Assembly: GCF_000428845.1 (NCBI RefSeq)
Contig: NZ_AUAS01000004.1
Span: 124,001-188,000, forward strand
Direction of reading: 5' to 3'
Source: Dyadobacter alkalitolerans DSM 23607
Lineage (GTDB): Bacteria; Bacteroidota; Bacteroidia; Cytophagales; Spirosomataceae
DNA length: 64,000 nt
The position numbers were made by a program, and so were the translations under genes. Below, piece by piece: positions 33,696-42,330 of the stretch. The notes beneath the pieces were generated by a model that was given only the letters and a program-made list of their open reading frames with translations, did no database searches and was not told where the DNA came from. The number at the start of each line of letters is the position of its first letter. Positions within the stretch are counted from its first letter, which is position 1.

Positions 33696-34523
33696 ATGAG
33701 AAAGTATTTATTGTTCCTGGTTATATTTTTGACATGCCTTGCCGCGGCTCCCCGACGGATTTCCTGGGTCGCCATCGGCGATTCGATCACTTATCTGAAT
33801 GATCATCAAGACGAAACCGGCAACCGGATTACCAAAGGATATATGACGTTAATTAGCGAAAAATTTCCGCGCGTCAGCTACGTGAATAAGGGTTATAACG
33901 GCTGGACGTCGATCAACATTGCAGATAAGATCGAGACGTTGGAATTGCCTGAGGCGGAAGTTTACAGTGTTTTTTTAGGGACAAATGAATGGTGGCAGGG
34001 CAAGGATCTTGGGACTATTTCTGATTACAAACAGAGAACGGGGACAAAAACCGTGTATGGCGCATTTCGCGTGATTACGGATAAATTAAAGCAGTTGAAC
34101 AAAAAGGCGAAAATCATTCTGATAACGCCCATGCAAAGAGGGGATTTCGTATATATAAACAACCAGAAAAACAACGCATTCGGCTCCTATAAGCCTAAAA
34201 ATGGCCAAAGCCTGGAAGAATTTGCCAACGCCATTTCGACCATTGGCAAACTTGAAAAAATTCCGGTTGTGGACCTTTATCACGACAGCGGCATGACGGT
34301 TGATAATATGGTCAATTTTAAAAAACTGAAAGACCCAGCCACGGGCAGCTACAAGAACTTTACATACCCAGACTACACCACCATCCCTTTTGATCCCGAA
34401 AAAGACGAATATCCCTATCCTCCCGAATCCATAAACATGACCTACGATGGCCTGCACCCGTCCGACAAAGGCTACAAGATCATTGCGGAGATGGTTGAAA
34501 AGAAGTGGAAGGGTTTGCGGTGA
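33696..34523 (+). CDS. Secreted SGNH/GDSL hydrolase
   Basis: The 275-residue protein has a signal peptide (MRKYLLFLVIFLTCLAAA). The SGNH blocks are present: block I 'WVAIGDSIT' with the nucleophile Ser30, the block III-like 'SVFLGTNEWW' with the oxyanion Asn, and block V 'YDGLHPSDKG' near residue 255 with the catalytic Asp and His. It should hydrolyse an ester, possibly an acetylated polysaccharide, in the periplasm or outside. Its stop codon lies only 39 bp before purL, and the purL promoter overlaps its last codons. Confidence 0.9.
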   Translation: MRKYLLFLVIFLTCLAAAPRRISWVAIGDSITYLNDHQDETGNRITKGYMTLISEKFPRVSYVNKGYNGWTSINIADKIETLELPEAEVYSVFLGTNEWWQGKDLGTISDYKQRTGTKTVYGAFRVITDKLKQLNKKAKIILITPMQRGDFVYINNQKNNAFGSYKPKNGQSLEEFANAISTIGKLEKIPVVDLYHDSGMTVDNMVNFKKLKDPATGSYKNFTYPDYTTIPFDPEKDEYPYPPESINMTYDGLHPSDKGYKIIAEMVEKKWKGLR

Positions 34524-34546
34524 GGTAAAAATTAGCTTACCTTTGC
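34515..34546 (+). promoter_or_regulatory. purL promoter
   Basis: TTTG at 34515-34518 and TACCTTTG at 34539-34546 are separated by 20 bp, matching the Bacteroidota consensus. The -33 element lies inside the last codons of the SGNH hydrolase gene. The start codon is 16 bp past the -7 box, so the leader is short and a purine riboswitch between promoter and gene is ruled out. Confidence 0.65.
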
Positions 34547-34562
34547 GCCATAATTCGATACC

Positions 34563-37500
34563 ATGATCTACTTTTTTGCAGACGAACAGAACACTGTTTT
34601 TGCGGTCCAGATAGAGCGAACGCTAACAGAATCAGATACTTCCAAATTAAGCTGGCTTTTTGGCGGCACGGAACTCCGGGATGAAACCGTCATCACGGAG
34701 TTTTTTGTTGGTCCCCGTGCAGCGATGATTACGCCGTGGAGCACCAATGCCGTTGAGATTACCCAGAATATGGACATTCAGGGCATCATACGCATTGAGG
34801 AATTTAAAAAAGTGTCAGCCGATTTTACGGATTTCGATCCGATGCTTTCGCAGAAATACAGCGAGCTGAACCAGGACATTTATGCAATCAGCATTCAACC
34901 GGAATCTATCCTGGAAGTGGCTGATATTGCGGCTTATAACAAGCAGGAAGGCCTTTCGCTGAGCGATGAGGAGGTTGATTATTTGAATGAACTGGCCGAA
35001 AAACTGAACCGCAAGTTAACGGATTCAGAGGTTTTCGGTTTTTCTCAGGTCAACTCCGAGCATTGCCGTCACAAGATCTTCAACGGAACGTTTGTGATTG
35101 ACGGTGAGGAGCAGCCGGTTTCATTGTTCAAGCTGATCCGTAAGACTTCGGAAACAAACCCGAATTCGATCGTTTCTGCATATAAGGACAATGTGGCGTT
35201 TGTGAAGGGGCCGGTTGTGCAGCAATTTGCGCCAAAAAGACCAGATGTTCCTGAATATTACGAGATTAAAGATTTTGAATCCGTTCTTTCACTGAAAGCG
35301 GAAACGCATAATTTCCCTACAACCGTTGAGCCATTCAACGGTGCCGCAACGGGTTCTGGTGGAGAAATCCGTGATCGACTTGCAGGCGGACAAGGTTCTT
35401 TGCCTCTGGCAGGCACGGCGGTTTATATGACGGCTTTGTCTCGATTGGAGGAAAACCGGCCTTGGGAAAAAGGCGTTGAGGAGCGCGAATGGCTTTACCA
35501 GACGCCTATGGATATCCTGATCAAGGCTTCTAATGGGGCAACTGATTTTGGAAATAAATTCGGGCAACCGCTGATCGTGGGCTCCGTGCTAACATTTGAG
35601 CATGAGGAGCTGGGCCGGAAGTTGGGTTATGATAAAGTGATCATGCAGGCAGGTGGCGTTGGTTATGGCATCGCAGATCAGGCCAAAAAATCCAAACCTG
35701 AAACCGGCGATCAGATCGTGGTGATGGGTGGCGAAAACTACCGGATCGGCATGGGCGGTGCAGCTGTTTCATCGGCTGACACGGGCGCATTTGGTTCCGG
35801 CATCGAGCTTAATGCGATCCAGCGTTCCAATCCGGAAATGCAGAAGCGTGTTGCCAACGCAGTTCGCGGGATGGTGGAAAGTGGTAGTAATTCAATCGTT
35901 TCTATCCACGATCACGGCGCTGGCGGACATTTGAACTGCCTTTCCGAGCTTGTTGAAGAAACAGGCGGGCACATTAACCTGGATAAATTGCCTGTGGGCG
36001 ATCCGACACTTTCGGCCAAAGAGATCATTGGTAATGAGTCGCAGGAGCGTATGGGGCTGGTGATCAGCAAGGAAAATCTTGAAACATTGAAACGCATTGC
36101 CGACCGTGAACGCGCACCACTTTATCAGGTGGGTGAAGTGACCGGCACGCATCGTTTTACATTCGAGTCTGAGAAAACCGGTGCGAAGCCGATGGACCTG
36201 GAAATGGAAGATATGTTTGGCAGTTCGCCTAAAACGGTGATGGCTGATAAAACTATTGAAAGAAACTACGAGCCTGTCACTTATGAAATTGGCAAGTTGC
36301 ATGAATATTTAGAGCAAATGCTGCAACTGGAAGCGGTCGCAAGCAAAGACTGGCTGACGAACAAAGTGGACCGCTGCGTAGGTGGGCATGTGGCCAAGCA
36401 GCAGTGCGCGGGACCTTTGCAGCTGCCGTTGAACAATGTCGGCGTTATGGCGCTGGATTTTCAGGGAAAAGATGGAATCGCAACATCAATCGGTCACGCG
36501 CCGCTTTCGGCACTGATTGATCCTGCTGCCGGAAGCCGTAATGCCATTGCCGAAGCGCTTTCCAACATTGTTTGGGCACCATTGAAAGATAATCTGACGA
36601 GCGTTTCGCTGTCTGCAAACTGGATGTGGGCTTGCAAAAACGAAGGCGAGGATGCGCGTTTGTACAAGGCTGTCAAGGCCTGCTCGGAATTTGCGATCAG
36701 TCTGGGAATCAACATTCCAACGGGCAAGGATTCGCTTTCAATGAAGCAGAAATATAAAAATGACGAAGTGATCGCGCCGGGAACGGTCATTATCTCAGCG
36801 GCCGGACATTGTGACGACATTACTGCGGTGATTGAGCCTGTTTTGAAGAAAACGGGTGGTTCTATTTACTATATCAATCTTTCGGGAGATACATACAAGC
36901 TGGGCGGTTCGTCATTTGCTCAGATATTGAATAAAATTGGTGATCAAACGCCTGACATTCAGGATGCAGGCAAGTTCAAAACTGCATTTGATACCATTCA
37001 GCAATTGATCAAAGAAGGTAAGATCCAGGCTGGTCACGACATTGGCAGCGGAGGCTTGATCACAACATTGCTTGAAATGTGCTTTGCAGACCGTGATCTG
37101 GGCGCTTCCATTGATCTTTCAGCACTTGGGGATCAGGATATTATTGAAAAGCTGTTTGCTGAAAATATTGGCATCGTTTTCCAGGCCGACGAGTCTGCGG
37201 AATCGTTACTGGAAGCGCAGGGCGTTGATTTCCATAAGATCGGGGCCGTTAATATGGCTTCCACCCTGACGGTGAAAGATGCTGCTGGCAAGTGGGATTT
37301 TGATATTGAAACTTTGCGTGATGTTTGGTTTAAAACATCCTATTTATTGGATAAGAAGCAAACCAAACCGGAGCTTGCGAAGGAGCGTTTTGATCATTAC
37401 AAAAACCATTTGCTGCGCTACAAATTCCCCGCTCATTTTGATGGTAAAAAGCCAGTTATCGATGAGTCCAAGCCGAGACCGAAAGCAGCGGTGCTTCGTG

Positions 37501-38231
37501 AAAAAGGGAGTAATTCGGAAAGAGAATTGGCCAATGCAATGTATCTGGCTGGCTTTGATGTGAAAGACGTCCATATGACCGACCTTATTTCCGGTCGGGA
37601 AACTTTGGAAGACATTCAATTTATAGGTGCGGTAGGAGGGTTTTCGAATTCGGATGTTCTGGGTTCCGCGAAAGGTTGGGCCGGAGCATTTCTTTATAAT
37701 GAAAAAGCCAAGATTGCGCTGGAAAAATTCTTTGCACGTGAGGATACATTGTCCGTCGGGGTTTGCAACGGCTGCCAACTTTTTGTTGAGCTTGGGCTAA
37801 TCAATGAAAACCACGAGCAAAAGCCAAAAATGCTCCACAACGCGAGTGGTAAGCACGAAAGCATTTTTACCTCGCTGACCATTCAGTCCAACAAATCCGT
37901 CATGCTTTCCACACTGGAAGGCAGCACATTGGGCGTCTGGGTTTCCCACGGAGAGGGCCGGTTCGACTTCCCGTATTTGGAAGATCAATACAAGATTGTT
38001 GCCAAATATGCTTATGAAACTTATCCAGCCAGTCCAAACGGGTCGGGTTTCAACACTGCGATGCTATGCGACGAAACAGGCCGCCATTTGGTGATGATGC
38101 CGCATATCGAAAGGTCACTTTTCCAATGGCACTGGGCTAACTATCCGGAAGGCAGGAAAGACGAGGTGAGTCCTTGGTTGGAGGCGTTCGTGAACGCCCG
38201 GAAGTGGGTTGAGGGGGTTACTCGGGATTGA
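34563..38231 (+). CDS. purL: Phosphoribosylformylglycinamidine synthase, single-chain PurL
   Basis: The 1222-residue protein is the long FGAM synthase that fuses PurS-like, synthetase and glutaminase parts, converting FGAR plus glutamine and ATP to FGAM in purine synthesis. Visible landmarks are 'FSQVNSEHCRHKIF' near residue 160, 'AETHNFPTTVEPFNGAATGS' near residue 247, the second AIRS-like half starting near residue 600, and the class I glutaminase domain with the nucleophile Cys1068 in 'GVCNGCQLF' and 'HGEGRF' downstream. The length is normal for Bacteroidota. The stop codon lies within the first repeat of the following array (TGA inside GGGATTGAAATCCC), so the last two residues, Arg-Asp, are encoded by repeat DNA. 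Confidence 0.97.
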   Translation: MIYFFADEQNTVFAVQIERTLTESDTSKLSWLFGGTELRDETVITEFFVGPRAAMITPWSTNAVEITQNMDIQGIIRIEEFKKVSADFTDFDPMLSQKYSELNQDIYAISIQPESILEVADIAAYNKQEGLSLSDEEVDYLNELAEKLNRKLTDSEVFGFSQVNSEHCRHKIFNGTFVIDGEEQPVSLFKLIRKTSETNPNSIVSAYKDNVAFVKGPVVQQFAPKRPDVPEYYEIKDFESVLSLKAETHNFPTTVEPFNGAATGSGGEIRDRLAGGQGSLPLAGTAVYMTALSRLEENRPWEKGVEEREWLYQTPMDILIKASNGATDFGNKFGQPLIVGSVLTFEHEELGRKLGYDKVIMQAGGVGYGIADQAKKSKPETGDQIVVMGGENYRIGMGGAAVSSADTGAFGSGIELNAIQRSNPEMQKRVANAVRGMVESGSNSIVSIHDHGAGGHLNCLSELVEETGGHINLDKLPVGDPTLSAKEIIGNESQERMGLVISKENLETLKRIADRERAPLYQVGEVTGTHRFTFESEKTGAKPMDLEMEDMFGSSPKTVMADKTIERNYEPVTYEIGKLHEYLEQMLQLEAVASKDWLTNKVDRCVGGHVAKQQCAGPLQLPLNNVGVMALDFQGKDGIATSIGHAPLSALIDPAAGSRNAIAEALSNIVWAPLKDNLTSVSLSANWMWACKNEGEDARLYKAVKACSEFAISLGINIPTGKDSLSMKQKYKNDEVIAPGTVIISAAGHCDDITAVIEPVLKKTGGSIYYINLSGDTYKLGGSSFAQILNKIGDQTPDIQDAGKFKTAFDTIQQLIKEGKIQAGHDIGSGGLITTLLEMCFADRDLGASIDLSALGDQDIIEKLFAENIGIVFQADESAESLLEAQGVDFHKIGAVNMASTLTVKDAAGKWDFDIETLRDVWFKTSYLLDKKQTKPELAKERFDHYKNHLLRYKFPAHFDGKKPVIDESKPRPKAAVLREKGSNSERELANAMYLAGFDVKDVHMTDLISGRETLEDIQFIGAVGGFSNSDVLGSAKGWAGAFLYNEKAKIALEKFFAREDTLSVGVCNGCQLFVELGLINENHEQKPKMLHNASGKHESIFTSLTIQSNKSVMLSTLEGSTLGVWVSHGEGRFDFPYLEDQYKIVAKYAYETYPASPNGSGFNTAMLCDETGRHLVMMPHIERSLFQWHWANYPEGRKDEVSPWLEAFVNARKWVEGVTRD

Positions 38232-38952
38232 AATCCCGGGTTTCGGGATTGGTTGTGCCTGACGGCACTTTTCTTGTTGGATGTTAGTGCCGGTAGGCAC
38301 GGGTCATATATTTGGGTCAGGATTTATCCTGGCCTTTGTTTTTTCGCCGGGATTGAAATCCCGGGTTATGGATTGGTTGTGCCTGACGGCACTTTCTTGT
38401 TGGATGTTAATGCCGTCAGGCACGGTTCATATTTCGGGTCAGGATTTATCCTGGCCTTTGTTTTTTCGCCGGGATTGAAATCCCGGGTTATGGATTGGTT
38501 GTGCCTGACGGCACTTTTTCTTGTCGGATGTTAGTGCCGTCAGGCACGGTTCAGATTTATGGGTCAGGATTTATCCTGGCCTTTGTTTTTTCGCCGGGAT
38601 TGAAATCCCGGGTTATGGATTGGTTGTGCCTGACGGCACTTTCTTGTTGGATGTTAGTGCCGTCAGGCACGGTTCATATTTCGGGTCAGGATTTATCCTG
38701 GCCTTTGTTTTTTTCATCGGGATTGAAATCCCGGGTTATGGATTTATTGTGCCTGACGGCACTTTCTTGTCGGATGTTAGTGCCGTCAGGCACGGTTCAT
38801 ATTTCGGGTCAGGATTTATCCTGGCCTTTGTTTTTTCGCCGGGATTAAAATCCCGGGTTATGGATTGGTTGTGCCTGACGGCACTTCCTTGTCGGATGTT
38901 AGTGCCGTCAGGCACGGTTTATATTGCGGGTCAGGATTTATCCTGGCCTTTG
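38224..38952. repeat. Six-copy tandem array of 122-125 bp multi-hairpin repeats
   Basis: Units begin with GGGATTGAAATCCC at 38224, 38349, 38471, 38596, 38719 and 38841; the last is partial and ends near 38952. Every unit holds three inverted repeats in order: CCGGGATT-GA-AATCCCGG, the 15-bp arms GTGCCTGACGGCACT and AGTGCCGTCAGGCAC around a loop of about 15 bases, and CAGGAT-TT-ATCCTG. The first unit's long arm is variant (GTGCCGGTAGGCAC). Unit lengths vary (125, 122, 125, 123, 122), so this is not a protein repeat. It resembles a BIME/REP-type array and lies 120 bp before a Y1 transposase gene. Confidence 0.95.
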
Positions 38953-39071
38953 CGCAATCTCAAGGCTTTGCTTAAACCTTTCGATATACCAAAGTCTCCT
39001 TAGGAAAAGTGATAATGTTCTCTGTGGAAATTGATGCTTAGTTTGCCTGCCAGATATCTAATTTGACACAC

Positions 39072-39533
39072 ATGGCAAACACCTACTCTCAGATGTACAT
39101 TCAAGCTGTATTTGCGGTAAAATATCGCCGGGCAGTTCTTGATAAGGAATGGAGGGCGGAGTTAATGGCGGTCATTGGCAATTTGATCAATGAAACTGGT
39201 TGCAAAACAATAATAGTTAACGGCGTTGAAGATCATGTACATTGTTTCTTTGCCTTGAAGCCTTCCATTTCTGTTTCAGAAGTGATGAAGAATGTCAAGG
39301 CAAAATCCTCAAAATGGATTAATGACAACCGATTGCTCGTAGAAAGATTTGAGTGGCAGCGAGGTTTCGGGACGTTCTCATACAGTCAGTCACATATCGA
39401 CAACGTTATCAAATACATTCAAAATCAAGAACAACACCATAGCAAGGCGACATTCCGGAACGAGTATATTGAAATGCTGATTAGATACGGAGTTGATTAC
39501 GATGAGCAATATGTCTTTAAGGGGTTGATCTAA
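39072..39533 (+). CDS. Y1 (HUH) transposase, IS200/IS605 TnpA or RAYT type
   Basis: The 153-residue protein starts at the ATG at 39072 (the TTG at 39063 is less likely). It has the HUH metal motif His55-Val-His57 in 'VEDHVHCFF', the single catalytic Tyr115 in 'NVIKYIQNQEQHH', and Gln119 in the usual helix position, so it appears active. Size and motifs fit Y1_Tnp (PF01797), which cuts single-stranded DNA at hairpins. No TnpB or IscB gene follows. I see no matching terminal hairpins just outside the gene, but the palindromic array 120 bp upstream is a natural candidate substrate, as in REP-associated transposases. Confidence 0.9.
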   Translation: MANTYSQMYIQAVFAVKYRRAVLDKEWRAELMAVIGNLINETGCKTIIVNGVEDHVHCFFALKPSISVSEVMKNVKAKSSKWINDNRLLVERFEWQRGFGTFSYSQSHIDNVIKYIQNQEQHHSKATFRNEYIEMLIRYGVDYDEQYVFKGLI

Positions 39534-39561
39534 TCTTACTAATTTTCCGGTTCAGCCTCAA

Positions 39562-40017
39562 TCACTTCCTCACATAAACCTCCAAAATCTCCTGATCAAC
39601 CCCCAAGCGGTCAATCTTCTCGATGCCGGTTTGAATGAGGGTATCGCCTTTCAAACGGAGTTTGAAGTGGAAATCTCGATTTTCCCAGTCGCGGTAGTTA
39701 CAGTATTGCAGATGTTCCGAATATTCTTCGCCCTTTAATGTGTAGGTGCCGCCGCCAGCGTCGAAAACGGCCGTATCGCCTTTGCCCTGATTGATATCGT
39801 GTTTCATGAAAGTGAAATGCGATGCTGTAAACATTTTGATCATTTCCTGGTTTTTGATCGGAAACGTGACAAGCGTGTCGTTTTTGGTGATCACTTTGCT
39901 GGATGAAAGTGCCCATGTGCCAATAATGGAGGGAGAAGTTGTGTCAGGATCGTTCTTTTTTTCGCCGCAGGCAGCGCAAATTGTCAGAAAAGCAAGGGTG
40001 TAAAATTTTGATTTCAT
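39562..40017 (-). CDS. Lipocalin-like lipoprotein, unknown function
   Basis: The 151-residue protein has a lipoprotein signal (MKSKFYTLAFLTICAAC, lipidated Cys17). The mature part begins with a short Asp-rich linker, then 'IIGTWALSSSKVITKNDTLV', the opening strand pattern of the small lipocalin-like domains (DUF4488 or DUF5004-like) found in Bacteroidota lipoproteins. Alternating beta strands continue to the end ('FHFKLRLKGDTLIQTGIEKI'). The role is unknown. It converges with the transposase gene (28 bp apart) and is divergent from the DUF6152 gene. Confidence 0.72.
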   Translation of the reverse strand: MKSKFYTLAFLTICAACGEKKNDPDTTSPSIIGTWALSSSKVITKNDTLVTFPIKNQEMIKMFTASHFTFMKHDINQGKGDTAVFDAGGGTYTLKGEEYSEHLQYCNYRDWENRDFHFKLRLKGDTLIQTGIEKIDRLGVDQEILEVYVRK

Positions 40018-40102
40018 TAAGGTTACAGAAATAAGAGTTGGATTTGGCTTTCAAGTTAATGGATTATTTTTTTAACTTTAAATACACTAAACTCAACATT
40101 TT

Positions 40103-40456
40103 ATGAAAGGCTTAAAAAACTTGACAATGGCGCTGGTGGTTTTGCTTTGCGCCTCCTTCACCATGTTGCATCACGGCTGGGCCGACTATGACCAAACCAA
40201 GCCACAGGATTTTGAAACAAAAATTGAAGAATCGATTTACGAAAATCCGCATGTGCTCGCTAAGGTTAAGTACAACAAAGAAATGTATACGGTATTTCTG
40301 GCGCCCACCAGCCGTATGACCGATCGGGGACTTACAGGTGATATGATCAAAAAGGGCACATCTGTAAGGCTTGTCGCTTATCCGCATAAGACCGAAAAAG
40401 GCGAAATGCGCGCTGAGAGGATCTTCGTGGATGGTAGGAAATTCGAACTTCGCTGA
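40103..40456 (+). CDS. DUF6152 family secreted protein
   Basis: The 117-residue protein has a signal peptide (MKGLKNLTMALVVLLCASFT) followed by 'MLHHGWADYDQTKP', the His-rich start typical of DUF6152, and a small beta domain ('SIYENPHVLAKVKYNKEMYT'). DUF6152 proteins often pair with DUF6644 membrane proteins, as here: the next gene starts 2 bp after this stop codon. The conserved HHGW near the mature N-terminus suggests metal or haem contact, which is inference. No function is known to me. Confidence 0.82.
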   Translation: MKGLKNLTMALVVLLCASFTMLHHGWADYDQTKPQDFETKIEESIYENPHVLAKVKYNKEMYTVFLAPTSRMTDRGLTGDMIKKGTSVRLVAYPHKTEKGEMRAERIFVDGRKFELR

Positions 40457-40458
40457 TA

Positions 40459-40929
40459 GTGCTGGACTTTCTTGACTGGCTGGAAAAAACTTCGTGGGCA
40501 GTAGGCATTCGTCAATCTTTGTGGCTTTATCCGATATTGGAAATCGTCCATATAGTGGGGATAGTCATGCTGGTTGGACCAGCCTTTATGTTTGATTTGA
40601 GGTTATTGGGACTCTCCAAAAAGATTCCCTTAGCCAGTTTAGCTGAACATTTACTGCCGTGGTCGCGCAGATCGCTGCTGTTGATAATCCCATCCGGCGT
40701 ATTGCTGTTCATCACGAACGCCAATGCGCTGGGTGTTGATCCGACGTTCTGGACAAAAATGAGCCTTATTGTCATTGGGGCAATTAATGTCTTCGTTTTT
40801 CACCGTTTTATTTTCAAACCGGGGGCGAATCCAAATGCTAAATTCTTGTTTCAGGCCAAGATTACTGCCTGTGTTTCTATTGTAGTTTGGATTGCTGCCA
40901 TTGCCTGCGGTCGGTTGCTTGCTTATTAA
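40459..40929 (+). CDS. DUF6644 family membrane protein
   Basis: The 156-residue protein starts at a GTG at 40459, 2 bp after the DUF6152 stop. It has four hydrophobic segments: around 'LWLYPILEIVHIVGIVMLVG' (residues 21-40), 'LLLIIPSGVLLFITNANAL' (73-91), 'MSLIVIGAINVFVFHRFIF' (98-116) and 'ITACVSIVVWIAAIACGRLL' (136-155). Histidines in the first and third segments (EIVHIVG, FHRF) recall haem-binding four-helix membrane proteins, but this is inference. The two-gene unit with DUF6152 is closed by the convergent TetR gene. Confidence 0.8.
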   Translation: MLDFLDWLEKTSWAVGIRQSLWLYPILEIVHIVGIVMLVGPAFMFDLRLLGLSKKIPLASLAEHLLPWSRRSLLLIIPSGVLLFITNANALGVDPTFWTKMSLIVIGAINVFVFHRFIFKPGANPNAKFLFQAKITACVSIVVWIAAIACGRLLAY

Positions 40930-40951
40930 ATGGATATTTGTTGAAGAAATG

Positions 40952-41572
40952 TTAAACCAGTTCTTCCAGAAAACGGTTAATATCACTGAGGCCTTTTGTT
41001 GTCGCATAAGACCGAAATAAATGTGCTTTCATCCGTAAATAATGTGTCATCTGACTGGCAATATGCTGCCGCGACTGTGCCAGAACAGCTTCGGAAAGCC
41101 AAAATCTGTTTTGAAGACTGTTACTGGAAACGATCAATAGCTTGTCATTTGCTGAGCTGAACCTGAGATATCTTGTTTCTTCCAAAAGCGCAACATCACG
41201 CTCCAACCCAGAGGTACGGTCGAGTATAACGTTCTGGTAATTAGTAGCAATACGTGTATTTTGCTCCATCAAATGTACCATGCTAAGCATCAAACACTGG
41301 TACTTTAAGCTGTTTTCAAATAATAGCATATTCTTTTTTAGGAAATCATATAAACTTTTTATTGGTAACTGATTGTGGATCTGCGTATTCGATTCAGTGT
41401 AGGTTTGACTAAGGGTGTAAACAAGGTCATCTTTTGTAGGAAAATAATAAGTGAGGTTTCCTATCCGCATCCCTAAGTCAGTGGCGAGCTCCCGCATGCC
41501 CACATACTCAATCCCCTTCTGGTTGAAAAGCTCTAGTGCCCGGTTAATAATTTTCTCTTGCGTTGCGTTCAC
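40952..41572 (-). CDS. TetR/AcrR family regulator
   Basis: The 206-residue protein has the TetR helix-turn-helix 'VGMRELATDLGMRIGNLTYY' followed by 'FPTKDDLVYTL'. The C-terminal helices have no assignable ligand domain. It is divergent from a cupin gene, with 78 bp between start codons. That gap contains two copies of a GGTCRWTGTCC element, so the regulator probably controls itself and the cupin gene. Alternatively its target lies elsewhere. Confidence 0.85.
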   Translation of the reverse strand: MNATQEKIINRALELFNQKGIEYVGMRELATDLGMRIGNLTYYFPTKDDLVYTLSQTYTESNTQIHNQLPIKSLYDFLKKNMLLFENSLKYQCLMLSMVHLMEQNTRIATNYQNVILDRTSGLERDVALLEETRYLRFSSANDKLLIVSSNSLQNRFWLSEAVLAQSRQHIASQMTHYLRMKAHLFRSYATTKGLSDINRFLEELV

Positions 41573-41589
41573 TTTTTTATTTTTAATTT

Positions 41590-41629
41590 GGTCAATGTCC
41601 TAATACCGCTTAATTTTAGGTCGTTGTCC
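41590..41629. promoter_or_regulatory. Two candidate TetR sites in the TetR-cupin divergent region
   Basis: GGTCAATGTCC (41590-41600) and GGTCGTTGTCC (41619-41629) occur 29 bp apart start to start. Both approximate the palindrome GGACAnTGTCC. They lie between the divergent TetR and cupin genes. The spacing, near three helical turns, would allow two dimers on one DNA face. Confidence 0.45.
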
Positions 41630-41650
41630 AAAATTATAATATTAAATCGT

Positions 41651-42220
41651 ATGGCAAAAGTAATTTCTACCATCCACCCAGTTTATCCCGTTACGATCGA
41701 TAACGGTCATGGTGAGCAGCTCACATTTCTCGGGCGTGAAATCCGGGATGGCGTTGAGTATTTACAAGTTGAGAATCAGGTAAGTCCAGGGGCCGGTCCG
41801 CCTATGCATGTGCATCACCATCAGTACGAGAGCCTGTACATTAAGGAAGGTAAAATGGGCGTCCAGATTCTGGGCCAGGAACCGTATTTCCTCGGAAGGG
41901 GAGATCAGGCAACATTTGAAAGCGGAATTGCTCACCGGTTTTGGAATGCAGGGGAAACAACATTACACTGCACCGGCGAAATTTGGCCCCCTCACAATAT
42001 TGAGTATTTTCTCTCTGAAATCTACCGTTCCAGCCGTCAAAACGAAAAGGGCATCCCTGCCACATTCGACGCAGCCTATTTGCTCTGGAAATATAAAACT
42101 GAATTTGACATGCTAGGCATTCCCGCATTTGTAAAGAAAGTAATTTTTCCAATTGTACTTTTTATCGGAAAGATGCGCGGACTGGATAAGAGATTTAAAG
42201 GCGCCCCAAAGGCAATTTGA
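41651..42220 (+). CDS. Cupin domain protein
   Basis: I use the ATG at 41651, giving 189 residues; the frame is open further upstream, but that part would overlap the divergent TetR gene. The two cupin motifs are visible: 'GPPMHVHHHQYESLYIKEGK' near residue 50, with the His/His/Glu metal ligands, and 'GIAHRFWNAGE' near residue 95, with the last His. The C-terminal 60 residues are helical and include a weak hydrophobic stretch ('VKKVIFPIVLFIGKMRGL'), possibly membrane-associated. The reaction is unknown. It is divergent from the TetR gene and may be its target. Confidence 0.82.
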   Translation: MAKVISTIHPVYPVTIDNGHGEQLTFLGREIRDGVEYLQVENQVSPGAGPPMHVHHHQYESLYIKEGKMGVQILGQEPYFLGRGDQATFESGIAHRFWNAGETTLHCTGEIWPPHNIEYFLSEIYRSSRQNEKGIPATFDAAYLLWKYKTEFDMLGIPAFVKKVIFPIVLFIGKMRGLDKRFKGAPKAI

Positions 42221-42330
42221 TTTCCCTTAATTATAGACATTTCGTGCAGAGAGCCATATGCATTTGTTTTCATTCCAACATTGATTGGTATTTTATTCCT
42301 GCCGATATTTACGATGTGGCCTATCAATTG

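Noticed and set aside
34523..34563. Purine riboswitch before purL
   Set aside because: The promoter -7 box ends 16 bp before the start codon, leaving no room for an aptamer.
38224..38952. CRISPR array
   Set aside because: The 122-125 bp units are near-identical end to end, with no unique spacers, and no cas gene is present.
38253..39003. Several overlapping plus-strand open frames (up to 160 codons) across the repeat array
   Set aside because: Unit lengths 125, 122, 125, 123 and 122 shift the frame between units, the translations only repeat the palindromes, and none has a recognisable domain.
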